Below, piece after piece: positions 34,612-46,652 of a stretch of 64,000 bases of DNA. Each line of letters begins with the position of its first letter. Within the stretch, counting starts at the first letter, position 1. A program made the translations under genes and the position numbers. Under the pieces are notes generated by a model that ran no database searches, was not told where the DNA came from, and saw nothing but the letters and a program-made list of their open reading frames with translations. This stretch comes from Rhizophlyctis rosea (Eukaryota > Chytridiomycota > Chytridiomycetes > Rhizophlyctidales > Rhizophlyctidaceae): the NCBI GenBank assembly GCA_027596075.1, contig JADGJC010000009.1:213238-277237 (forward strand), read 5' to 3'.

Positions 34612-37600
34612 ATGACAGTTCCAGCCCGTTCCCGACGAAAGCTCGTTAGTTGTGTCTTCTTGGCCTTCCTCGCTGCTATCTCCACATCCATCGCAGCACC
34701 ATATACACCCTCAAATGCGCCATACAATATCAATCAAAACCCCACCGCCGCCGATCCGACACAGTACAATGTTACATGGAACAACTATGCTTACTTCCCA
34801 TCACCCAGCAATTGGCGAGATCTCCACATTTACGCGGTCTTTATGGATCGTTTCGCGGATGGCGATCCTATGAATAACGATCCCAGCAATGACGGATTGC
34901 TCTCGACGGATCCGTATGAGGTAAGGTGTCAATGTGAGCTTGCATCGTAAGAAGGTTGTGGTCAATGCGTTGCATCTGGCATCAAAACGTTGAAAAAGTA
35001 TCCGGGCTAACGCAAAAATTACTCTTTGACCAGATCAACTTCCGCTTTGGCGGTGATGTGCGCGGGTTTATCAACAAGTTGGATTATCTGCAAGCCCTTG
35101 GCGTCAGAAATATCTTACTGCTGGGCACCCCGTTCGCTAATATGCCCTGGGATTATCACGGTTACAACCCTATCGACTTGACATTGCTGGACACCCATTT
35201 TGGGACGTTGGATGAATGGCGAGAGCTCATGCAGGAGGGTCACAGGCGCGGTTTATATTTCACGGCTGACTTGACGGTCTCTACGTTGGCGGACTGGGTA
35301 GGGTATGAGGGATATGTCAATGTGTCAACACCCTTCACGATGGATCCGTATCGAGCGATCTACAAAACGCCATACAGTTATGCAGACTTCAACATTAGTG
35401 GAGAGTGGGACTATAACTGTCAGATTCCGCGCTTTTGGGGTTTGGACGGCTTTCCGCAGATTGTTCCACCTCAAATCAGACCAGGTAAGCAAGCCTCTGC
35501 TATGATGTACTGCATATATATTTGATGGATGAATGAATGCTCACTGCTATAATCTTATCCTACAATATAGGGTGCTTCAACAACGACTTCGTCACAAACG
35601 GTGATTCCGAGTCCATGGCCGATTTCGCTCCATATCAACGTTCTCTCACAAAATTCGCCGGTGTGCAAGACCGTGTTCGAGATTGGTCTGACTCCGTCGC
35701 GGCGAAAGTCATCAACATGGTTTGCCTGTTGATCCGCGCCCTCGACTTCGACTCCATCCGTGTTGACAAAGCCACTCAGTTCTCCATCAAGTTCCTCACC
35801 CAATTCGTGCCACAAATCAAAGAATGCGCAGCCGCGCTTGGGAAGCGCAACTTCTGGGTCAGCGGAGAGTTGACGACTACCGCACAACACACCGCGGTAT
35901 ACACGGGGAGAGGCCGACAACCCAACCACTACCCGCCCAACAGCGATATTGCGTGGACCGCTGCCGCCAATGCGACTGCCGGCAGCACCTACCTTCTGAG
36001 GCCTGCCAACCATTATGCCATCGATTCTACGGCCTTTCATTATCGCCTGTATCACAGTCTTCTGTATGTCCTTCAGGTGGACGGCAACGTTGATGTGAGT
36101 AGACCTACCGAACGTCCGGTTCAAAACTGCTACAACAGCTAAATATACCGCACCAAATAGATCAACCCCGTCGATCTCTTCAACTCCCTGCCAATTTGGG
36201 ATGATCTATACAACCCACAAACGGGACGACTGGACCTGCGTCATATGTACGGCATCACCAACCAAGATCTCTTCCGCTTCCCGGCCTTGGACCACGGTAT
36301 TGAGAAGAGTCGCCTGGCCAATTGGTTGGTGACTGTCATGATGACGGGCACGGCGAATTTGTACTATGGTGAAGAGCAGAACTTCGCTATGCTGGACTCA
36401 ATGACGGATGATTACATCTACGGACGACAAGCATTCTCGCCTTCTCTTGCATGGGGCATGCACGGATGCTTCGCGCAGCAGCCTACAGCCTTCAACAAGG
36501 ATTTGCCGTTCAATCAGGAGCGGTCGAGGAACGGATGTCGCGATCCTATCGTGTCTGGCGACCATTTTAACTACACCCATCCGAGCTTTGTCTTCTACCG
36601 TCATCTGTATTGGGTTCGGACGACGTACGGCGTACTTCGTGACGGAATGAACGTCCAACGACTCGGTCAGCGTACTACTCCTTATCAGCTTCCCGGTAAC
36701 GGTGACTGGCCGACGGATGTGGGGCTGTGGATGGTGACGAAGACGTTTCGCAGCAATCAACCGGAACTTACTGAACCGCATGGACCGTCGAACACGGTTG
36801 TTATCATGTATTCCAACCTCAACCGTACCAACACTTGGACGGAGTCATGTTCATCGTCCACGGCGATGGTGTTGCCGTTCACTGGAACCATAACCTCCAT
36901 CCGTAATCTCTTCGCGCCCTTCGATACCATCAACGTCCAGCAAACGCCCAGTGGTCAACTTTGCGTACCGTCCCTGATGTTCCCGGCTTGGGGTTTTGCG
37001 GCATATGTCCCAGCAACTGAATGGCGGACTCCCCCTGCGGCATTGGTCGCTACAACACCCGCTCATGATGCCCGGCTGACCTTCACCCCGAATAGTGTAG
37101 TGGATCTTCAGCTGGTGTTCTCCCACGCAATGAATTGCTCGTCTGTGCAAAATGCTTTTACGTTTGTGTCATCTGCTGATATCCTGCCGCGGTTGGGGTC
37201 GGTTAGTTGTACGAATTTGGCAACCCCGCTGCGTGCTGATGATTATCCGGGCACGATTCCGGGAGTCTGGGCGTTAAACACCCAACTGATTGGCGTTCGG
37301 GAAGGGGTGCATCAAGTGCTGGTCGGGTCTGCGGCTACGGCAGATGGATCTATGACAAATGTGAGTATGAGCATGTTGTTCTGTTTTTCCAAAACTGTGT
37401 GACTTACCACCATTTAATATACCACAGACAACGTTCAAGTTCCAATTCCTCTACGGGCAACCCAACAACCCCATCGTCTTCCCACTCACGAACAACTTCA
37501 GTGACACCCTCGCATCTTCCTTTGACACTGATGGCCGTATCATTTTGAAGCATTCTGCTTATGGTGCATCCCGATTGCGGGTGTCCAAAGACCTTGGACT

Positions 37601-40600
37601 GACTTTCAGCCAGTGGGAGTCCTACCATGATGAAACATACGTTGCTGCGGATGGTGGTAAAGATAATACGGTGGTCGTTGAGGTGAGAGTTTTCTGAACC
37701 GATGCTGGTTAGCCTATGCAACTGCTGACCATTGCTTGTCACTTTGCATTAGTACTGGTCAAACATGACGGGATCCGCTGCCTACCGAGTCTACAGCGGC
37801 ATTGATCGACATGGTCAACCCGTACCTGCATCGAATTTGAAACGCTTTCCGTCACTGAAGGTGTACGGTGATTTCAATCAATGGGGGCATGACGAATTCA
37901 TCGAGAACGAGATGACGTACAAAGCAGATGGACGGTGGGAGTTCCCGTTCATGGCGCAGTTCCCAACTGAGATCATATTGGATTTGTTCGGCGACAATCG
38001 GTACCAGTACGGAGATGCGGATCGGGATGGAGTGTTGGATCGGTTGCCACCCGCTATTGCACCTCGTAAGTTAGTTCTACCATTCTGTGACTGATAGAAT
38101 AGATGCTGAAGTTTACCTTTTCATTAGAAATGAACCACATCAAGATCAAGGCACCCCCATTCGGCTATCAAGGATGGACTGTCGTTGTGGACGACAGAAC
38201 TCACCAATGGCGCCTTGAACCACGATCTCCGCTGTGGGGCATCTACTTCTTGATGGCGATATTGATCCTGTTACCAATCCTTACCGCCCTCGCCGCCACC
38301 TGGTGGTATCGACTCGCCTTCTACGCTTTGGTTTTCAACACGAAGGGGCGAAAACATGGTTCGGATGGTGGGACATTCTTGGCCAGCAAGCCACGCCTGC
38401 AAAAGCTGGTGGAGAAGCATGTGCATGGTGTTGATGTTGCCGCGGCAAACGGTCGGGCTGCCCAGCGGGTATTGTTCGGAACCCTGGAATACGAGATTCC
38501 TTCCTGGAAGGTAAAAGTTCGGATTGGAGGGTTGGGTGTTATGGCCGGTCTGATGATGAACCACTTTCCGGAGCTGGAGTTGTTTTGGGTGATTCCGAAA
38601 GTTGGTGGCGATATTGAATACGGTGAGGGAGGAGAACCGGAGGATCCGATCGAGGTCACCATCTTGGGACGATCATACCTTGTAGGCGTTGAATTATTGG
38701 AAGTCAATCGATTGACGTACGTACTCCTCGATGCTCCGATCTTCCGATCTCGGACATCCCAAGAACCCTACCCACCGCGCATGGACGACCTTCCTTCCGC
38801 TGTCTTCTACTCGGCTTGGAACCAGTGTATCGCTGAATGCATTAGGCGTTACAAGCCGGATGTCTACCATATCAACGACTTCCATGGTGCTCTCGCCCCG
38901 CTCTACCTCCTTCCTCAAACCATTCCTGTGCTATTGTCCCTGCACAATGCCGAATTCCAGGGCCTCTGGCCACTTCGGACGATGCGCGAGAAGCGTGAGA
39001 TCTGCTCTGCTTTCAATATCTCAGTATCAGCCTGCGACAAATATGTAACATTCGGAAACACCTTCAATCTTCTCAATGGCGCTGCTAGTTACATTCGACT
39101 GAATCAGGGCGGTATCGGTGCTGTAGGCGTGTCAGATCTTTACGGTGAACGCGCTCATTATCGCTACGGTGCACTGTGGGGATTGAAGTTCATTGGCGGT
39201 CTGGCGAACCCCAATCCGGCGGATGTAGGGGAAGCTGATAGGACCGATGTGGTTGAAAGTCCGGAACAGAGGCGTGCCGAGAAACTCAAGCTCAAGCGGG
39301 AAGCGCAGGCATGGGCTGGCCTCAAGATGGATTCAGACGCAACGCTCCTCGTCTTCATTGGCCGGTAAGTGAAATTTTCAACAACAATTTCTCGTTGAAT
39401 TATACTGGAGCTATCTCTTTCGATAGATGGTCTGAACAAAAGGGCATCGACTTGATTGCCGACTTAGCACCGTCCTTATTGGAGAAGCATCCAAATGTGC
39501 AACTGCTGTGCGCGGGACCGATTATCGACATGTACGGGCAGCTAGCTGCCATCAAGTTGGAGCAATTGGTGGAGATGTATCCTGAAAGAGTGTACTCTCG
39601 GCCATTGTTCACCAAGATACCGGAATGTGTCTTTGCTGGATGTGACTTTGTGCTGATTCCATCGCGCGATGAACCATTTGGGTAAGAAGCATTTCCAACA
39701 GTTCGATACGGATTGAATTAACGCTAACCCTTTTGTGTTCCTGTTTGCAGTTTAGTGGCGGTGGAGTTTGGTAGGAAGGGAGCACTGGGCATCGGAGCAC
39801 TGGTTGGTGGTCTTGGAACAATGCCGGGTTGGTGGTACCCTGTCGAGTCTTCCGAAATTCGACACTTGCACGGTCAGTTCTCCCGAGCGCTTGATGCGGC
39901 TCTTTTATCCACCGAAGAACAACGTGAGGCGCTGCGTGCGGTTGGCAAGGAGCAACGCTTCGGAGTTGAGGAATGGGCAACGCGTCTCCACGAGCTATAC
40001 ACATTGGTCAAGAACATCCACCCCGAGGACAACGTGTATCGATCATTCGGCGCCATGACTCTTCCCAGCCACAGCAACAGCATGTCTGTCGCTTTCGTTC
40101 CTGGTTCTGAAGATGATCCCAACGTTGTCCCGTATGATGAAAGTGAAGTCATCAGACCATTCATTCGTCGCATATCGGCACCTCCCCTTCCCGGTCTTAC
40201 AAGAGGTCGCAGTCTTACATTGAGAAACCCCGCTCCTACATACCTGGAAATGCAAAACAGAGTCGGCTCTCCCCAGGTCGACATCATCCATGTGCACGAC
40301 GGAAAAGTCATTGACTCACCGAAGAGCACTATCAACTATCGAACATCGACTGAGCCCCTTATTCGCTTCGCAAGCGTTTCGGAACGTGATTCGGTGGAGG
40401 ACTCTGATGTCTCTTCCAGTGCCAGCACCATCGCCGCCATTCCTCGTGCCGATTTCGCCATTATGACGGGTCTGGACGGTACCGCGATCGACGTTGACGG
40501 AACTGCCAAGGCGAAACTTCCCTCGGGTGTTGAGTTGCAAACCATCACTAAATGGAGTGACTACAACGTCGAACCCATCCTGATGTTCACTACGGAGACG

Positions 40601-42200
40601 AGTTCGATTGCTCCATTGTTCCGAGAGGAGATGAAGAATCTCACCGCCAACAACTCCATTGAGAAGTACTGCGTCGAAGATGCGTTCAAGAAGGCGGCAA
40701 AGTCGTTCTTCAAGGAGGCTAGTGCGGAGGAGCAGACTTCGCTGCGCAGGTCTTGGAAGCGTATGGGTCCGCGGGAGTTGGCAATCATGGTGGGACGGTA
40801 CAAACTCTATAGTTGGCCGGTATACACCATCATCTTCGCCATCGCTCAGCTTTTTGCCATCAACTCCTTCCAAATGGTGATTTTAACGGGAGGGCCGCAA
40901 TATGGGGATTTGGACTTCAACATTTTGGGTGGGGTGTTCATGTTGGGCACATTGTTCTGGTGGAGGGTGTTCCGTGTTGCGCCGGCATTGTATGTTTTGA
41001 CGTGGCCTCTGGTGGTGTATGCGGTCGCTCTGTTCATTTCGGGTCTGCAGATTGTTCCGCACCCAATGGGTACGTATTGGACGTCGCGGGTTGGGCTGTG
41101 GATGTACTTGTTTGCGTCATCGGCGGGCTTCTTCTTCCTTTTCTTGAACTTTGCTGAAGAAGCCGGTGCGGAAATGGTGGATTGGATGCGGAGAGGTGCT
41201 ATTGTGGAGGGAGCTAGAATGCTCATTAGTTTGTTGTTGTGGTATGCCGCCAGTGGGGACGGATGGAGCTTGTCGGCGGACCGCTTCCGGCCTATCTTGG
41301 TTGGAATCAGCTTCGTTCTCAGTGCGTTGATGTTCGTGTGCGCATACATCGTCTCCCAATGCCTACCCGCATACTACCGTCAGCTTCCTGCAACCATCCC
41401 CGCCTTGTTCACGGTCCTATCTAGGAGGTGAGCATCATTCATACTAAAACACCATATTATTATAATCACATTAATCTCTACCCAGAAAACTCGTCATCTG
41501 GTTCATTGCAACGGAAACACTTCGAAACTACTGGCTCTCCGGACCTTACGGCCGAACGATGCACTACATATGGGACCTTGCCATCCCTCCCTACATCCTC
41601 GTCCCGCTTGTTCTCATCCTGACGCTCATCTTATGGACATTGCTGTTTGCCTCCATGAAGCGTGAAAGCATGATCCACTCGTGGTTCTTGCCTATCTTCG
41701 CGGCGGGACTGGGAGCCATGCGTTGGTGTCAGATTCTTTGGGCTACGTCCGGAGTTTGGATGGGATTGCAAAGTTTGGGAGCAGCTGCTCCCTACCTTGG
41801 AGCGGGCGTGTGGATCTGGCTAGGAGTTTTGGATGCTTTACAAGCTGTTGGAATTGGTATGATGCTTTTGCAGGTAAGTCCATAACAACCGAATGCCGGG
41901 AGCCCAGCTTGCATGAAGCTAATACCTCCTCGACGTCAATAGACGATGACTCGTATGCACATCGGTGCAACTCTGATGTTGGCTCAGTTCCTGGGCGCCG
42001 CTGCCGTCTTGCTTGCCCGAAAAACGGCCCCGAACAGCTTAGGTCCGGGAGATGTGTTCCCCAATGTTGCTTTATGGTCACCCGGCACGGGCGTTGGGCC
42101 CTTCGCATTGCCCGTTTTCTGGGTTGTGTTGGTTTTGCAAGTCATTACCACGTTGGGCTATTTAGCTTTCTTCAGGAAGGAACAGCTTTCTAAACCGTAA
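34612..42200 (+). CDS. ags1: Cell-wall alpha-1,3-glucan synthase
   Basis: Exons 34612-34920, 35034-35484, 35571-36094, 36161-37360, 37428-37682, 37753-38065, 38128-39364, 39427-39681, 39751-41427, 41486-41873 and 41943-42200 give 2288 residues, close to the roughly 2400 of fungal Ags/Mok proteins. The order is the family order. A signal peptide is followed by an extracellular GH13-like transglycosylase domain (about 50-560: IRVDKATQ with the nucleophile Asp, [10 protein letters not shown] with the acid Glu, [15 protein letters not shown]). One transmembrane segment lies near 1056-1085 ([20 protein letters not shown]). The cytosolic GT5 glucan synthase starts near 1138 ([39 protein letters not shown]). 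A C-terminal multipass region runs from about 1868 to the end. It makes and exports the alpha-1,3-glucan of the wall. Confidence 0.95.
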
Positions 42201-42784
42201 TTGTAGAATCTTAGCTATTGTTTAGCCGCATTGGAGTTGATTATTCTATAGGTAGAACTAGTTCGGGCAAATGTAATATTATAGTCATCGGAAGAGTTTA
42301 GATTTTGTTTTACTAAAGTATCGTAGTCCAAATCTTTTCAGCTATTTTATATTCAAGTTGTTGTATTCTGTGAAGTCGAGACTGGTGAAACCAAATGCGG
42401 GATGCCATCGATAACTGTGACCTCCCAACAAGTTCAGTCTTTGGCTGAGCCATTTGCCTCATCTTTGGGAGCCAGGACTCCTCAAACGACGCATGTCAAG
42501 TCCAAACAGGAGATAGGATCACTGACTTGTGTGGAGGGGATGTGTTGTCGGTAAAGTGGAACTCATGCAAGCCAACTTGAAAGTGGGTCTTGAGTGAAGC
42601 TAGAATGTCATAGCACGGGTTTTTTTTGTCTCTTTGTATTCCAAAGCATGTCTCATAGCGGTAACTCCCATACTATAGCATATCACCGCAGCGGTCATCT
42701 TTTCTGATAACTACAAAGCACAAGGCTCACTTCTCTATTTCTAGAAACTATACTACGAAGTTTTGATTCGGACAGATGGGTGGT
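42201..42784. other. Convergent spacer, synthase and GH9 genes
   Basis: Holds two 3' UTRs. No feature was recognised. Confidence 0.5.
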
Positions 42785-45153
42785 TTAGGCAAGGACCCAC
42801 AAGGCGAGAGTGCCGAGGATGACGGTTAAGCCCGCTGCGGTGGACTTGCCGGAGGAGGAGGTAGAGCGGGATGGGTTGGAGGATCCTGTTGGGGAGTAAT
42901 GTTGAGAAATGTTTTGTATGGTTGAGGTATAGATAAGATCAGTACGTACCAGAGGCTCCGGTCTTGCCATCGGCTGGATTTGAGTTTTGGCCCTTGCCGT
43001 CTATAAGGTATGCCAAAGAGCCATTCAGTGCGCGAATGGATTGATGACATGAATGAAATGGGACTTACCGAAGTGAAGGGCAGAGTTGTCGGGAGGTTGG
43101 TAACGGCTGTTCTTGTCTGATGGGCCTGTGATGATTGTATGTCAGCCACTCAATCCCAATGCACTTTGAATCAGAGCTCAGCAATGATGACAAACATTGT
43201 CCGCAACTGTGGTAACAATCTCCTTGACCGTATACCGGCTTCTTAGACGCAACAGCGTTCTTGTGGTCCCAGCCCAAGTTCAATCCACAGTCGCTGGCAG
43301 CTTGGAACTTATCCACCCCGTAGAATTCGATAAGACCCGCAAGAAGTCCGGTCCATGCAGCGTTGTAATCTTGCGTCACTTCAGTGTAGACGTAGTTTTC
43401 GCGGTTGTCAACGTAGGTGTCGTTCTTTTCGGGACCACCGACAAGAGCGCCGTAGAGGATGAATCGGTTGGGGGTGCGGGAGTTGAGGAAGTCGCTTCCG
43501 ATTACGTCGTTTCCTTGGCCACGCTGGTTGGTGAGTGGGAAGGTTCAGGGTCATGTGTGAATCTATAATGGTGCATGTTTCGCGTGGCGTGATGTCCGTC
43601 AATATATACCCCCAGCAAAAACATCACTCACCATGGGGTAGTCAATATAACTGTTGTAACTGCTCTTATGGTATGGCAACTTCGGATCATTGTCTCCAAA
43701 GCCAGGAATCCAAGAACGTCCACAATCACCCAAGATGTAATTGGTCTGCTGCACTGCAAACGTCCTCAGCTTGAGTTGGTAGGACTGATCGTCGATGATC
43801 TTGGCATATATCAACGCCAACCAGGCCGTGTTGGCGGCATAGCTGAGGGAGCCCCACTTATAGTAGTAAGCAAGACCGCGCGGAGAGCGGGGTACGGCGC
43901 CGGTTTGGGTGGGGTTGATCCATTTGTTGAAGAACGTTTCGATTAGGGGTTTAAGGGCTGGGTCTTTGGTTTCACGGTACAGGAGGATCATGACGGCGAT
44001 GGCTTTGTCGTCCCAGGAGTACTCGACTGCAGCGAGTGTGGTGACGTGCGACTTGGCGTTGTTCAGGTATGTTTGGGTCTCGGAGGAATTTGCGTTTTTG
44101 TGGGCCAGGTACATCCAGAAGGATGAAAGAGCAAGCTCGTCCGTGTAAGCTGTGGATGGGTACCATTCTCGGTATGTTGTCCAGCCGTAATCTGGAGCGG
44201 TGCGAAACTTTGAATGAGATCCAGTGAGAAAGTGGGATGCTTTCCGTCTACATACCGGGGAATTTGGTGGTATCTTTGTACGAGCCCTGGTATTTTTCAG
44301 CAAAGTTGTAAATCTTTGTTGCCATATCCAAGCACTGGTCAGCGAAGGTGTTGTTATGACCGCGAAGGACAATGGAAGCAGACGCGAGGGCAGCTGCGTA
44401 ATCTCCCGCAATGTCAGAGCATCCGTTGTTGTTGGTGCAGTAGAACGCCTGGCGAGTCAAGTTGTATGGGGCCCATTGCGTGTATTCCTGCAAGGGATGA
44501 CGGATTAGAATGTCACTGAGGATGATTTCTTATCGATGACCGCAACACGCTTGCATAGATATATGTTGTGACCTGGCAGAATTCAAAAAACTTACCTCAG
44601 GCGGACCAAAGTATCCGAAATCAATGTCGTGGGCCTTGCCGTCGATTTGCGCCGCCGAAATACCAAACAACCCCACCAACCGCTCGCTCCCGTCACCACC
44701 CGTAGTGTATACGTTCAACAGGTACTCCGCACCATGCTTCACCCACATTACACTCTCCTCATATTCCCCAATCGCATCGAATGTTTGAGCGTACTCATAC
44801 ACATTCCACGCCAATTGAGTAGCAGTGTACCCATATGGACCTCCCCACTTCATCGTGTTTGCTGCCTCATACCATCCACCGCTAAGATCCTCCCCATATG
44901 TGCCCTTGCAGTCGAGACATGAATCTGTGCGCCATGCAAGACGATCGTACGGTTGCTTTCCAGAGCGTTGCGACCAGTAGAAGAGGTAGCTCATGTGAAG
45001 AGCGGTGCTGTAGCTGTATTTTGGGGTTGAGGGGATGGTGTACGTCGAGGAGTCGACGATGGGTCCATTGGGCTCGACCAACTGGGCGCGTGTAGATGTG
45101 ATGGACAGGCATAGCAGGAGCAGCGCGGCAGTTGACCCCCGAAGATTGAGCAT
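42785..45153 (-). CDS. GPI-type GH9 glycoside hydrolase-like protein with altered active site
   Basis: Exons (-) 45153-44596, 44487-44256, 44191-43632, 43523-43196, 43125-43069, 43000-42950 and 42885-42785 give 628 residues. After a signal peptide (LLLLCLSITSTRA) the (alpha/alpha)6 GH9 fold is recognisable: YGEDLSGGWYEAANTMKWGG, TQLAWNVYEY, SWIPGFGDNDPKLPYHKSS and TEVTQDYNAAWTGLLAGL (acid Glu about 498). The C-terminus is Ser/Pro-rich with a hydrophobic end (AAGLTVILGTLALWVLA), a typical GPI-attachment signal. GH9 enzymes cleave beta-1,4-glucan. However, the usual catalytic DAGD is EAAN here (96-99) and the HHR triad is YHK, so cellulase activity is doubtful. It may act on another wall polymer or only bind. 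It is convergent with the glucan synthase. Confidence 0.88.
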
Positions 45154-46652
45154 CTTGCTGGCGATCCGACCAGCTGAAGATTATGGATACTGGCGAGGGG
45201 TTTGAGAGACAATGTTGTCGATTTATACGAAACTCTTCGATCCGGGACAATGTTCGATATGCACCTTCAGTTCGTTCGTGTCTAACACGGAGCTGAGGAA
45301 GTGAACCGAGGTCAACCGCAAACTTATGAAGGCGAAATATGACAGCAAAGGAAAGGAAAGAGTTCCATGAAGTTTTCACGTTGGAGGTGGCGGGCATGGA
45401 TTTGCCCAAAGTGTGGAAGGGTTGGTGTTCTGTGTATTTACAAGGGGGAGGATCATTGTTTTCATGCAAGCCACACAAGCTGGAGCAAGGCAAGCAGCGC
45501 GCTAGGGCGTGAGGAGCTTGGTCTCCAGTGGACTTGTGGTGCAATTTGCGGTGGCCCGGAAACATCGGAAATGAAATTGGGTGAGGTCAGCCGCACGGAA
45601 ACCAGAGAAAACTTAAATGGGGCTCTCTGCGGGCAGGGAAGAAAGGCAGGAAACCTTCATGCAACTTGACAGTATGGGCCAACAAATGCGAAGAAGGCGA
45701 GGACGCGGCCGGGATGTGTCTTTCCCTTTTCTTGTTTCCATCATTTCCACAATGCCACATGGAAATGTTCTGTATTCGCGCCCGGAAGGCTCCCGTGTGA
45801 CTGTGGAGGTCTCCAAAAGGGTTATACTGTTCATCAATCAGTGGTTGCATCAGTCTCGTTTCGTCGTGGGGTTGTAGGACTCTTCCATGGCCTGGGTCAA
45901 TCTCTCAATTGTCCCCATAAAATCACATAGATCATTGACGGCCATTAAGTTGATTACTGTCATGTTATGAATGTTACAACATAGTATGGAGGCACGTCGC
46001 TGCATCATTATGGTGCTCATGGTAACCACCTCTAGAGTGGTCATGGTCTCAAGTGTCTACCATATTTACCATGTACTACCACGATCGATGTGACCCTTCT
46101 CAACTTGACTCTTATGCATTTTCAGTATTCAACCTCCCGCATGTCCGTACCAGCCTTTTGCAACGTCCGAGCCTGTCAAATTGAAAGGACTAAAAATTTT
46201 GTATCCCGCATGCTGTGCACGGATGATTCGCGTACAGAGCAGCAACTGTACATCTCAACTGTAAATAGCACCCTCCTGCACCATTGCTGTCCTTTCCCGC
46301 TCTCTTCAATTATCCCGTTATAGGCCAAAAAGCCTTGCTCACCCGAAAGTTTATCTACGTAAGCGATTCACAGAAATACTAGGCCACTACTGTCATGTGA
46401 CCTCCCATTGAATTGATCTATTTTCAATTCGGTCACTGCATCTTCATCATGCAGGAACTCTTCGTCCGGGCCTTCCTGCATAACATCTTTGAGGAGGTGA
46501 TTGATATGTTTGCTTGCAAAGACAATAATTGTTTTATTGTGACGTGATATTATAATATACAAACTGGCCCACTATGTATTCATCTACGTTGCAATGCACA
46601 AATAGCCAGAGGGCGTAGATCTAGTCACTAAGTGAAAATCGAAAACTCTATC
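45154..46652. other. Intergenic region
   Basis: Upstream of the GH9 gene and downstream of the GT8-GT8-GT64 gene, both on the minus strand. No supported gene in 1.5 kb. Confidence 0.5.
45222..45228 (-). promoter_or_regulatory. TATA box of the GH9 gene
   Basis: TATAAAT on the minus strand, about 70 bp upstream of the ATG at 45153. Confidence 0.5.
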
